Under the pieces are notes generated by a model that was not told where the DNA came from, made no database searches, and worked only from the letters and a program-made list of their open reading frames with translations. From Lautropia sp. (GTDB lineage: Bacteria > Pseudomonadota > Gammaproteobacteria > Burkholderiales > Burkholderiaceae_E): 43,836 bases of DNA. Below are positions 8,165 to 16,750 of the stretch, piece after piece. Each line of letters opens with the position of its first letter. Position 1 is the stretch's first letter. The stretch lies in the NCBI GenBank assembly GCA_030528325.1, contig JAUMZD010000025.1, positions 1 through 43,836 on the forward strand, read 5' to 3'. The position numbers and the translations under genes were made by a program.

Positions 8165-8409
8165 AGCACACGAATGACTTCATCGCCTTGCCTGGAGAAC
8201 CTGACCAGCTCACGCCGGCCATCGGGATACTCCTTGATCTCCAGACCCGGAGGCGTTGTTCGTTCGCGGTAATAAATGGGGAACCCGGCCTTCAAAGCCT
8301 CTTCCGCAGCAGAGCCATCCCCATCAATTTTCATCAATGACTCCCAAATCCGGGCGTGCAGCTCTTCCGTGTCTTCAGGGTACTGATCCTTCCTGATATC
8401 CGTTGCCAT
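8161..8409 (-). CDS. Small partner protein of the short zeta-like kinase, probable antitoxin
   Basis: 82 residues from the ATG at 8409, chosen because AAAGGAGG sits six bases upstream; a GTG at 8427 would overlap that ribosome-binding site. The N-terminal half is acidic and helical. The C-terminal half (FPIYYRERTTPPGLEIKEY then RELVRF) is beta-rich. It overlaps the kinase start by four bases. Small proteins of this type commonly precede compact zeta-like kinases and are taken to be their antitoxins. It shows no similarity by eye to the 86-residue partner at 7029-7289. Confidence 0.7.
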   Translation of the reverse strand: MATDIRKDQYPEDTEELHARIWESLMKIDGDGSAAEEALKAGFPIYYRERTTPPGLEIKEYPDGRRELVRFSRQGDEVIRVL

Positions 8410-8477
8410 GGCAACCTCCTTTGTCACAGTTTCAGCTCGATGAAGCCCTAGGAGCTTGCGAAAGTTTCCCCGCGGAC

Positions 8478-8606
8478 TCAGCGCTCGCGCCCCTGCTCAT
8501 GCTGCTGAACAGGCGCCTTCTGCCCGCCCTGCTCGACTTCATGCACCCGGTGGCTGTCGTGTCCTGGTTCGACACGCACCCCAACCCGGCTGAAAATATT
8601 GCTCAT
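8478..8606 (-). pseudogene. Chimeric remnant: antitoxin N-terminus fused to zeta-kinase tail
   Basis: An intact 42-codon frame begins with the same 11 residues as the antitoxin at 7029-7289 (MSNIFSRVGVR), then passes directly into VEPGHDSHRVHE and a GRER end, the equivalent of EPGQDRHRVHE and GRER closing the kinase at 5340-7019. The ribosome-binding site and upstream palindrome are preserved. The simplest reading is a deletion or recombination that removed the rest of the antitoxin and nearly all of a kinase gene. It might still be translated as a short peptide. Confidence 0.75.
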
Positions 8607-8638
8607 CTCCCGCCCCCTGACTTATTGGAATCTCAGAT

Positions 8639-8652
8639 TTTCGCATGCGAAA
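8639..8652. repeat. Array palindrome copy 4
   Basis: Perfect 14-bp palindrome tttcgcatgcgaaa, 32 nt upstream of the chimeric frame. A half site, gcttgcgaaag, lies near 8455 just after that frame's stop, where other copies follow kinase stops. Confidence 0.7.
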
Positions 8653-8711
8653 GTCCGCCATTGTCCACCAGACACCGGCTGGCGCTTCAGCTCTCACCCC
8701 CTCAGGAGTTT

Positions 8712-8858
8712 GGGCGGCAGGAAAGTCGCGAGCGGCAAACCGGCCGCGCCGGCCCATTTTGCACCCGCTTCCTGCCCCATGGCTCGGGCTATGGGGCGGC
8801 GAATCGGGCACAAACTGTGCTTGGCGGGGCCGGTTTTCGCCGTCGCGATTCCTGCCGC
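8712..8858. repeat. Dispersed ~150-bp structured element, copy 1
   Basis: The ends are inverted: gcggcaggaaagtcgcg on the left and tcgcgattcctgccgc on the right. Inside are further hairpins, such as ccccat...atgggg and gcacaaactgtgc. Related copies lie at 16395-16558 and 26692-26814, with partial ones near 11937, 25128 and 26519. It is non-coding and lies 10 nt downstream of the oxidase gene. It is probably a MITE- or REP-like element. Confidence 0.65.
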
Positions 8859-8867
8859 GTCGGCCCC

Positions 8868-11762
8868 TCAATGGCCGCCGCCCTGCCAGGTCGGCACGTG
8901 GAACACCGCCCCATAGCGCCGCCAGCTACGTGACTGGCCAAAGCTGCCACTGGTGGCATAGCCCATGTAGAAGCCATCATAGATGCGGTAGAACTCGTAC
9001 ACCGGTTGCGTGCCCGTCTGGGCCGAACGCAGCGCATGGAAAGCCACCTGTTCCCGTGTCCAGCCCCAGCCCAGTGAGGCATGGGTGCTGAGCAGATAAC
9101 GTTCGGTACCGAAGAACGAACGCGAGCGGTAACGATAGACAGGCACCGTGCCCGCCTGCGGGCTGGCATAGGCATGGAAGGCCAGCTCCTGACGCGTCCA
9201 CTCGCTGCCCAGTGAGGCATCGGCACTGAACAGGTAACGCATGTCACCATCCCCGCCCGGGGCCGAATACCGGTACACCTTCACCAGATTCGCGGCGCGC
9301 AGGGCTTCATCCTCGCTTTGGGGTGCGCGGACGAAGGTGCGGAAATAGACCCGTTCCGAGGTGTTGCCTGCCTGGTCGACCGCCTCCACCGAATAGGTGT
9401 ACTGGCCGGGCGAGAGGTTGGTGTCTTCATGGCGAAGCGCCTGCACCAGGTTGGGGGTCAGCAGGATCGGGCCGCGCCACAGGCGATAGCCGGCCAGGCC
9501 CGAGCCGCCCGTGTCGGTCGAGGCGCCCCAGCTCACCGTCACCGTGCCACCGTTACCCGGCACGGCGCGCAGGTTGGCCGGTGCCGACGGCGCGTCGGTA
9601 TCGTTCGGCACGGGGTTGTTCTGCTGACGCGAGACCGGCACATGGAAACCGCCCCCTGCGGCATGCGTCCAGCCACCTGCCGGTGCAGCGCCCGCCACGT
9701 ACATCGTGTAGGTGCCCGCCCGATACTGCCGGAATTCACCGACGGCCTGACGGCCTTCGCCGGCACGATCATAGGCATGAAAGACGATGGGGCCACGTGT
9801 CCAGCCATTCTCGCGCAGATTGGCCTGGGTCGAATACAGATAACGCGTCTTGCCGGCCTCGGTGGCTTCGTAGCGATAGACAGGCACCGTGTTGTTCCTC
9901 GGGCTGCCATAGGCCAGGAAGGCCTCGCCCTGGCGCTGCCATTCACCACCCAGTGCCGGATCGGTGCTGAAGCGATAGCGCAGGCTGCCGTCGCGGGCTG
10001 CATAACGGTAGACCTGCACCACGTCAGGGTTGGCACCGGCCTCCTGCCGGACGTTGACACGCACCATGCTGGCGATCGACGGGGTGCCGGCCTGGTTGAT
10101 GACGAACACCATGTAGTAGCCCGGCGGCGTGTCGAACGCATTGGCCGGCAACTGGGCCACCAGACGATTGCCATCGCGCCGGAAGCTCAGCTCGACGAAG
10201 CGCTGGTTCATGTCGAAGGAGTGCGTGACCGAACCAGTGGCCACCATCGTCACCCGCTGGATGCTGGCGGCATCCGAGGATTCGAGCACCAGCGAGCCAG
10301 ACGGCTGCACCACCATCGGCGCCGAATCGATGACCGGACGCTTCGCCGGCGAACCATCGGCGTTGTACAGGTAGGGCGGGTAATAGATTTCGGCGTTCAG
10401 GTTCGTCTCGGGGCCACCGGCGCCGCCGCCACCACTGAACAGCGTGCCGTCGGGCAGCAGCACGGAGGTCGAATGGTAGAGACGCATCCGTTTCTGCGCC
10501 GGGCCACGCGTCCAGGTGCCGGTCTTCGGGTTCCACAGATCGATGTGATAGATCGGGTTGCGGGCGGTGGCACGGCGGAAATCGAAGAATTCTGCCCCGC
10601 CGGTGATCGCCACCGTGCCATCGGCCAGCACCGTGCTGTTGTGCCACATCCGGGTGTTGCTCATCCGGCCGGCATCGGTCACGACCGGGGCGTCTCGCCG
10701 GATGTCGATGATGGCGGCCCGGTCACCCTTGGCTTCCGTCATCAGGATGCGGCCGGGCTCGAACATCACGGCCGAGCCTTCCCAGTGCGACTGGTAGTTC
10801 AGCACGCCCACGTCACGGCGCGTGCCCTTGCCGCTCACATCCATCCGGTACATCTTCGTGGCCGAAAAGCCGAAGATCTTGCCGTCGGGCGCCACCCAGT
10901 TGCGCGGATACTCGTGGTAGATGTCCTGCGAATCGATGCCGCTGAGCAATTCGGTGCTGCCATCGAGGCGGCGGATTTCAGGGTGGCGCTCACCCCCCAG
11001 GCCGCCCTGCACATAGACCTCGCCATTGGGCAGCGTGGTGGCCGTGGCATACCAGCGCGGCACTTGCAGCTTCTGGCCCTTTTCGATGGTGTTGCTGCCC
11101 AGACGGAACAGCGTGGTGTCGTTGTTGGGCCGGTTGGTGCTACGGCCCCGCTCTTCACTGAAGACGTCGCCGCCGGCGATGAACAGGTCACCGGTGAGTG
11201 GCAGCACGACCTGCGCCGAGCAGAAGATGTCGACCTGGGTGGTGTTGGGCAGCAGCATGTGGGCATCGTCACCGGTGCCCACGGTCGGATCCCACAGATC
11301 GTAGAAGAACTTGCCGCCCTGCTGGCCGTTGGCCAGCGAGCCATAGGTCATCACGCGGCCATCGGGCATGACGACCGCGTGGATGGGAATGAAGGGCCAT
11401 TTGACCTGGGGCCCCCAGGCCCCCTGCACGGCGGCGGCCGGCGCGGTGGGCAGGTTCTTTCGGGCCACGACCGAGTCGACGATCGAGGCACCATCGGCCA
11501 CCAATCCGGCCTCCAGCACGGGCTCGGCACCGAAATCGATGCCGGCATTGGGCGCCGGAATCCCGTCATCCAGATTCTGACGCGCACCCGTCGTCGCGTT
11601 CAGGCCCGCATCAGGGGCTGCTGATCCCTGCGCCGACGTGTCGCCCCCGGCGCCCCCGCCGCCGCAGGCGGCCAGGGTCATCAAGGCGGCCAATGTGGAC
11701 AGCGTGACGGCCTGCCGGCGCAACCCGGCGGGGATGACGAGCGAGGGGAAGGCATGAAACAC
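8868..11762 (-). CDS. Copper-radical (galactose/glyoxal) oxidase-like lipoprotein with DUF5648 repeats
   Basis: About 964 residues from GTG 11762, preceded by GAGG at good spacing; GTG 11771 is an alternative. The N-terminus is a lipoprotein signal with lipobox LAAC followed by poly-Gly. A kelch-type beta-propeller follows, then a DUF1929-like domain. The expected copper-radical oxidase residues are all visible: Cys181 (IFCSAQ) and Tyr238 (RWYAT) for the Cys-Tyr cofactor, Tyr429-His430 (RLYHST) and His514 (THSFDMNQR). After the catalytic part come a DUF5648-type repeat unit (VPVYRYEA, GWTRGPIVFHAY), a fibronectin III domain (APANLRAVPG, YTYSVEAVDQAGN), and a second DUF5648-type unit. Predicted to oxidise an aldehyde or alcohol and make H2O2 at the cell surface; the substrate is unknown. 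Confidence 0.8.
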   Translation of the reverse strand: MFHAFPSLVIPAGLRRQAVTLSTLAALMTLAACGGGGAGGDTSAQGSAAPDAGLNATTGARQNLDDGIPAPNAGIDFGAEPVLEAGLVADGASIVDSVVARKNLPTAPAAAVQGAWGPQVKWPFIPIHAVVMPDGRVMTYGSLANGQQGGKFFYDLWDPTVGTGDDAHMLLPNTTQVDIFCSAQVVLPLTGDLFIAGGDVFSEERGRSTNRPNNDTTLFRLGSNTIEKGQKLQVPRWYATATTLPNGEVYVQGGLGGERHPEIRRLDGSTELLSGIDSQDIYHEYPRNWVAPDGKIFGFSATKMYRMDVSGKGTRRDVGVLNYQSHWEGSAVMFEPGRILMTEAKGDRAAIIDIRRDAPVVTDAGRMSNTRMWHNSTVLADGTVAITGGAEFFDFRRATARNPIYHIDLWNPKTGTWTRGPAQKRMRLYHSTSVLLPDGTLFSGGGGAGGPETNLNAEIYYPPYLYNADGSPAKRPVIDSAPMVVQPSGSLVLESSDAASIQRVTMVATGSVTHSFDMNQRFVELSFRRDGNRLVAQLPANAFDTPPGYYMVFVINQAGTPSIASMVRVNVRQEAGANPDVVQVYRYAARDGSLRYRFSTDPALGGEWQRQGEAFLAYGSPRNNTVPVYRYEATEAGKTRYLYSTQANLRENGWTRGPIVFHAYDRAGEGRQAVGEFRQYRAGTYTMYVAGAAPAGGWTHAAGGGFHVPVSRQQNNPVPNDTDAPSAPANLRAVPGNGGTVTVSWGASTDTGGSGLAGYRLWRGPILLTPNLVQALRHEDTNLSPGQYTYSVEAVDQAGNTSERVYFRTFVRAPQSEDEALRAANLVKVYRYSAPGGDGDMRYLFSADASLGSEWTRQELAFHAYASPQAGTVPVYRYRSRSFFGTERYLLSTHASLGWGWTREQVAFHALRSAQTGTQPVYEFYRIYDGFYMGYATSGSFGQSRSWRRYGAVFHVPTWQGGGH

Positions 11763-11936
11763 GGCGTGCACCTCAGAAGGACTCAAAGGTGCCCATCTTC
11801 CGATGAACGGCCGTTTCTGGCTGTGTCGGGCGTCACACTCGCGCGGCAGCGGGGGTAAATCCCGCACACCTGGGGCAAGGTCGGCACCTGATCCAGCCCC
11901 ACCTCATCTGCCAGGTTCAGCGGTCCCAGGAGCGCG

Positions 11937-11982
11937 AGCGGCAGGAAAGTCGCGGGCTGCAAGCCGGCTGCCCAAGCGCCTG
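11937..11982. repeat. Partial copy of the dispersed element
   Basis: The stretch gcggcaggaaagtcgcggg followed by ctgcaagccggctgcccaag matches the left end of the element at 16395 and then stops. It lies in the gap (11763-12014) between the oxidase start and the end of the RND gene. Nothing else is recognised in that gap. Confidence 0.5.
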
Positions 11983-12014
11983 GCGTGTGTCATGAACCTG
12001 TTCACCCCATCCAC

Positions 12015-15000
12015 TCAGCCGCTGCGGCGCCAGCGTCGAAGCACCCACTGCCCCAGGTCATCGACGTAGGTGAACACGGCCGGCACCACCAGCAGGCTCA
12101 GCGCCGTGGAGGTGAGCAGGCCCCCCAGCACGGCCACGCCCATCGGGGCGCGGAAGGTGCTGTCGGCCGAGGCCGAACCAATGATGATCGGCAGCATCCC
12201 CGCCCCCATGGCCAGCGTCGTCATGATGATCGGCCGCGCCCGCTTGTGGCAGGCATCGAGCAGCGCCTCCCATCGGTTCATGCCATGATCGCGCCGCGCC
12301 ATGATGGCGTATTCGACGAGCAGGATGGAGTTCTTGGTGACGATGCCCATCAGCATCACCAGGCCGATCAGGGCCGGCATCGACAGGTCGAAGCGGCCGA
12401 GCAGCAGGCCGACGAAGGAGCCCCCGATGGCCAGTGGCAGGGCCGACAGGATCGTGACCGGATGCAGCAGATCCTTGAAGAGCAGGGCCAGCACGATGTA
12501 GATGCACAGGATGCCGGCCATCATGGCCATGGCAAAGCCGGTGAACATCTCGACCATCACCTCGGCATCACCCACTTCGGTGACATGCACGCCATCGGGC
12601 AATTGCTGCATCACCGGCATCGCCTGCACGGCAGCCGCGATGTCACCCAGGCCCCGGCTGCCCAGCTCGACCTCGAGATTGACGTTGCGCTCACGGTCGT
12701 AACGACTGATGACGGCCGGCCCACCACCCAGTTCGAGCGTGGCGACCTGACCGAGCATGACCGGCCCTCCGGCCCCCTGCACCACCACGCGTCTCAGGGC
12801 ATCCAGATCCTGCCTGACGGACGGATCGAGCTTGACGACGATGGGCACCTGGCGTTCGTCGAGATTGAGCTTGGGCAGCGACTGCTCATAGTCCCCCTGG
12901 GTGGCCATTCGCAAGGTATTGGCGATGGCTTCGGGCGTGACGCCCAGCGCAGCGGCACGGGCAGGGTCGGGGCGCACGATGATTTCAGGGCGAACCAGAT
13001 CGGCGCTGGAGGTCACGTTGCCCACCCCCGGCAGTCTGCGCAGGGCCTGCTCCACCATGCGGGCCGCCTCATCGAGGCGCAAGGGCTCATTGCCCGACAG
13101 GGCAACGATGTATTTCTTGCCCTCATCCAGCCCCACGGACACGCGTGCGCCGGGCAAGTCATCCAGTGCGGCGCGGATCCGTTGCTCCATCTCCAGCTTG
13201 TCGGGGCGTTGACCCCGCGGCTTCATCCGCACCGTCAGCGTGGAGCGGTTCTGTGCGCCGCTGCTGGCCGGCGCGAAGGGATCGGCCGAGGCACCGCCCC
13301 CCACGGTGGCATAGATCTGCTCGACCTCGGGCAGGCCCATCAGCCGCTGGCGGGCGGCCTCGGTCAGTGCTTCGGTCTGCTGCAAGGTGGCCCCCGGGGC
13401 CAGCGTCAGCTTCACCTGCGTCTGGTCGTTGTCATCGCTCGGCAGAAAACCGGCCGGCAGCCAGGCGGCCAGCGCGAGTGATCCCACGAAGAAGCAGACG
13501 GCATAGACCATCGTCTGCACGCGGTGGCGCATGACCCAGCCTGCCCCTTTCAGATAGGCACGCATCCAGCGTCCCTCGGTCTCGGCATGCACCACCGGCC
13601 TGAGCAGGTAGGCGGCCATCATCGGGGTCAGCATCCGCGCCACCACCAGGGAGGCGAAGATCGCCAGCGACGCCGTCCAGCCGAACTGCTTGAAGAACTT
13701 GCCGACCACGCCACTCATGAAGGCGGTGGGCAGGAACACGGCGATCAGCGTGAAGGTGGTGGCAACCACGGCCAGCCCGATCTCATCGGTGGCTTCCATC
13801 GCGGCCTGATAGGGCGTCTTGCCCTGACGCAGGTGGCGCACGATGTTCTCGATCTCGACGATGGCATCATCGACCAGGATGCCGACCACCAGCGACAGCG
13901 CGAGCAGCGTCACGCCATTGAGCGAGAAACCCCACAGGTACATGCCGATGAAGGCCGGAATCACCGACATGGGCAGTGCCACGGCGGCGATGAAGGTGGC
14001 CCGCCAGTTCCGCAGGAAGAGCCAGACCACGATGACGGCCAGCAGCGCGCCTTCGTAGAGCAGCTTCATCGACGCCCGGTATTCCTGATCCACGAAGGTG
14101 ACGAAATCGAGCGCTTCGGTGAAGACGAGCCCCGGGCGTTCGGCAGCCAGCTGGCGAATGGCTTCACGCACGCGTTCGCCCACCTCGACCTCGCTGGCGC
14201 CCCGGCTGCGTGTCACCTCGAAACCGATGGTGGGTTTGCCATCGAGCCAGGCCGAGCTGGTCGGCTCGGCCACGGTGTCATGAATGTGCGCCACCTGATC
14301 GAGGCGTACGCGGCGACCATCCCGCGTGCTGAGCTGCACCGTCGCCAGCGCCTCGCCATCAGCCGACCGGGACAGCAGCCGCACGGGCTGCGTGCCCCCC
14401 GAGAGTTTCGCTTCGCCGCCGGCGGCCTCCACCTCGGCGGCCCGCAACTGTTGCGACACCTCGGCCACCGTCAGCCCCAGCGCACGCAGCTTGTGGGGTT
14501 GCAGATCGACATGCACCTGCCGGGTCACGCCCCCCACCCGGCTGATCTGGCCCACGCCGGGCAGGGCCAGCAGGCGTCGCGTCAGCTCGTTGTCCACGAA
14601 CCAGGACAGCGCCTCGGCATCCAGCCGCTCACTCTGCACGCTGTAGGCCAGCACCGGCACCTTGGCCAGATCCATCTTGGCCACGATGGGCTCGGGCAGT
14701 TCGGTTGGCAGGTCGGCACGGACACTCTGCACCGCCGAGCGCACATCATCGAGGGCTTCCTGAACGGGCTTTTCGAGGCGGAACTCGGCCACGATGGTGG
14801 CCGAACCCCGGGACAGGGTCGTGCTGATGTGTTTCAGTCCCTGAATGTTTGCCAGCGAATTTTCTATCTTGCGGGCCACGTCGTTTTCCAGCTGGCCGGG
14901 CGAGGCACCGGCCAACCCGGCCGACACCGTGACGACCGGCAGATCCATGTCCGGAAAATTCTGCACCCGCATCGTGTGAAAGGCCATCAGCCCAGCCACC

Positions 15001-15065
15001 GTCAGCAGCAGGAAGAGCATCAGGACGGCAATCGGGTTGCGGATCGACCAGGCAGACACGTTCAT
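12015..15065 (-). CDS. RND efflux transporter, inner-membrane permease (HAE-1 type)
   Basis: 1016 residues, the usual length for AcrB/MdtB-type pumps. The N-terminus WSIRNPIAVLMLF is the first membrane helix, with two large periplasmic loops (about 35-330 and 540-850) and the expected helix bundles. The proton-relay aspartates are in GILVDDAIVEIENI (about residue 397) and the lysine in MGIVTKNSILLVEYA (about residue 911). It should export amphiphilic compounds using the proton gradient, together with the adaptor encoded immediately upstream; the start overlaps the adaptor stop by four bases (ATGA). No outer-membrane channel gene is in the window, so a TolC-type protein must come from elsewhere. 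Confidence 0.92.
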   Translation of the reverse strand: MNVSAWSIRNPIAVLMLFLLLTVAGLMAFHTMRVQNFPDMDLPVVTVSAGLAGASPGQLENDVARKIENSLANIQGLKHISTTLSRGSATIVAEFRLEKPVQEALDDVRSAVQSVRADLPTELPEPIVAKMDLAKVPVLAYSVQSERLDAEALSWFVDNELTRRLLALPGVGQISRVGGVTRQVHVDLQPHKLRALGLTVAEVSQQLRAAEVEAAGGEAKLSGGTQPVRLLSRSADGEALATVQLSTRDGRRVRLDQVAHIHDTVAEPTSSAWLDGKPTIGFEVTRSRGASEVEVGERVREAIRQLAAERPGLVFTEALDFVTFVDQEYRASMKLLYEGALLAVIVVWLFLRNWRATFIAAVALPMSVIPAFIGMYLWGFSLNGVTLLALSLVVGILVDDAIVEIENIVRHLRQGKTPYQAAMEATDEIGLAVVATTFTLIAVFLPTAFMSGVVGKFFKQFGWTASLAIFASLVVARMLTPMMAAYLLRPVVHAETEGRWMRAYLKGAGWVMRHRVQTMVYAVCFFVGSLALAAWLPAGFLPSDDNDQTQVKLTLAPGATLQQTEALTEAARQRLMGLPEVEQIYATVGGGASADPFAPASSGAQNRSTLTVRMKPRGQRPDKLEMEQRIRAALDDLPGARVSVGLDEGKKYIVALSGNEPLRLDEAARMVEQALRRLPGVGNVTSSADLVRPEIIVRPDPARAAALGVTPEAIANTLRMATQGDYEQSLPKLNLDERQVPIVVKLDPSVRQDLDALRRVVVQGAGGPVMLGQVATLELGGGPAVISRYDRERNVNLEVELGSRGLGDIAAAVQAMPVMQQLPDGVHVTEVGDAEVMVEMFTGFAMAMMAGILCIYIVLALLFKDLLHPVTILSALPLAIGGSFVGLLLGRFDLSMPALIGLVMLMGIVTKNSILLVEYAIMARRDHGMNRWEALLDACHKRARPIIMTTLAMGAGMLPIIIGSASADSTFRAPMGVAVLGGLLTSTALSLLVVPAVFTYVDDLGQWVLRRWRRSG

Positions 15066-16240
15066 CGTGCGGCCCCCGTCTGCGCGTCCCCAGACCGGCC
15101 CGATGCCTGCCCAGCCCGGTCATCATCCGTGTCCGGCACCACCGTGACACGATCGCCATCAGCCAGAAAACCCGCGCCCTTCACCACCACCTGGCTTTGC
15201 GCATCCAGCGCGCCTTCATCGAGCGGCATCACCTCGACCCGGTCTCCCACACGACGGCCCGTTCTGACCCGCACGCGCTGCACCTGCTGATCGGGCATCA
15301 GACGGTAGACGGCATTGAAGCCATCCCGGGGAACGACGGCTTCGGCAGGCACGGTCAGGGCGTCGCTGTCTCCCAGCAGGAAGGCGCCCCGGCCGAACAT
15401 GCCCGCCCGTACCCGGGCCTGTGGCGGCACATCCAGATACACCAGTGCGGTACGGGTCTTCGGATCCACGGTCGGCGAGACGGCCCGCACGGCGAGCGGC
15501 ACGACGACACCATCGGGCTGATGCAGCTCGGCCTTCGTGCCTGCCTCGATCCGGAGCAGGTCATCGGCGCCGACCTCGGCCCGCCATTCCAGCCGGCCCT
15601 GGCGGATCAGCCTGAACAGTTCGGTGCCGCTGCCCGGCACGGCACCGACCGTCGCGTTGCGGGCCGAGATGAGCCCGTCATCCGGGGCCACCAGCTCGGT
15701 ATAACGGTAGTTCTGAAGACGGGCCGTGAGTGCGGCCCGGGCACTGCGTAGACGCGCTTGGGCCGCCCGGTCGGCGCTTTGATACTGATCGATCTGCTGC
15801 TGGCTGAGCGCCCCGCTGCGCGCCAGTGAGGTGGCGCGTCGGGCATTGGTGCGTGCTTCGGCCGCGGCCGTTTCGGCCTCGTTGACCGCAGCGCGTGCCT
15901 GCGACAGCTCGGCCGCCACGGTCTCGCCGGCAAAGCGGGCCAGCACCTGCCCCTTCTTCACGGAGTCACCCACCTCCACCAGCACCTCGGCCAGCTTCAG
16001 GCCCTGGGATTCGGAGGCGATGCCAGCTTCCTGCCATGCCGCAATGTCCCCATCGGTGGGCAGGCGGATCGGCAGACGCTGCCACCGGGGCTGCCCGGTG
16101 GAAACGTTCATCACGGTGCGGGCTTGCGTCGTCTCCTCGGGCGGCGCCTGCCAGAGGTCTGGACGCCTGAGCGCGATCAATGCCATCAGCAGCAAGACCA
16201 GAAGGCAGACCACCAGGAAGATTCGTTTGGAACTGGACAT
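15062..16240 (-). CDS. RND periplasmic adaptor (HlyD/MFP family)
   Basis: 392 residues from the ATG at 16240, chosen because it places a membrane anchor (FLVVCLLVLLLMALIAL) at the N-terminus; the longer frame to 16426 lacks one. A biotinyl-lipoyl-like part (GDSVKKGQVLARF) is followed by a helical hairpin (AAVNEAETAAAEARTNAR, then QQIDQYQSADRAAQARL), the returning barrel and the membrane-proximal domain. It links the inner-membrane RND pump to an outer-membrane channel. No Shine-Dalgarno sequence is obvious before the chosen start, so the start is uncertain. No local regulator gene is present. Confidence 0.88.
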   Translation of the reverse strand: MSSSKRIFLVVCLLVLLLMALIALRRPDLWQAPPEETTQARTVMNVSTGQPRWQRLPIRLPTDGDIAAWQEAGIASESQGLKLAEVLVEVGDSVKKGQVLARFAGETVAAELSQARAAVNEAETAAAEARTNARRATSLARSGALSQQQIDQYQSADRAAQARLRSARAALTARLQNYRYTELVAPDDGLISARNATVGAVPGSGTELFRLIRQGRLEWRAEVGADDLLRIEAGTKAELHQPDGVVVPLAVRAVSPTVDPKTRTALVYLDVPPQARVRAGMFGRGAFLLGDSDALTVPAEAVVPRDGFNAVYRLMPDQQVQRVRVRTGRRVGDRVEVMPLDEGALDAQSQVVVKGAGFLADGDRVTVVPDTDDDRAGQASGRSGDAQTGAAR

Positions 16241-16394
16241 GGAAACGGAGACACCGTGGACCCGGGACAGCCGCAGACCGACCGATGAACGTCGGGCCGC
16301 CGCCGCCCCGAAGCCGGCGTGTGGAATGAGGTTGGAAAACCGATGCGGTGCGGCAAGTCTAACGCGATGCCTGCCGACCTGACGCATCTCCAGG

Positions 16395-16558
16395 CACTTG
16401 GTCGGCAGGAAAGTCGCGGACTGCAAACCGGCCGCGCCAGCCCATTTTGCACCCGCTTCTTACCCCATGGCCCGGGGCATTGGGGCCGCGAATCGCGGCA
16501 CAAATTGTGCTCGGCGGGGCCGATTTTCGCCTTCGCGACTCCTACCGCCCAAGCTCCC
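16395..16558. repeat. Dispersed ~150-bp structured element, copy 2
   Basis: Left end gtcggcaggaaagtcgcgg; right end cgcgactcctaccgcccaag, the inverted counterpart. The interior matches copy 1, including a cccattttgcacccgcttct stretch and the gcacaaattgtgc hairpin. It occupies the divergent gap (16241-16750) between the adaptor gene and queH; no other gene is seen there. Confidence 0.65.
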
Positions 16559-16750
16559 AGGCCATCATGCCCATGCCAGCAGAAAGGTTTTCTGCCCTCT
16601 CGAATAAGTGCATGACACGCTCTAGAATCCGGGCATCTGCCCCGCAAATGTCTGCCACGCCCACCGGTTCCGATCATCCTGTCCGACAGCGGTTCGCGAC
16701 CGCCTGCCACCCAGGTGCCTCGACGCTGCTCGACGGAATCGACGGAATCG

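Noticed and set aside
9318..11624. Long plus-strand open frame (768 codons) opposite the oxidase gene
   Set aside because: It lies antisense to a gene with complete catalytic motifs; its His/Arg/Gly-rich translation matches no family, as usual for antisense frames in GC-rich DNA.
11985..15290. Two long plus-strand frames opposite the RND operon
   Set aside because: Antisense to clear RND and adaptor genes, low-complexity His/Gln/Gly composition, no ribosome-binding sites.
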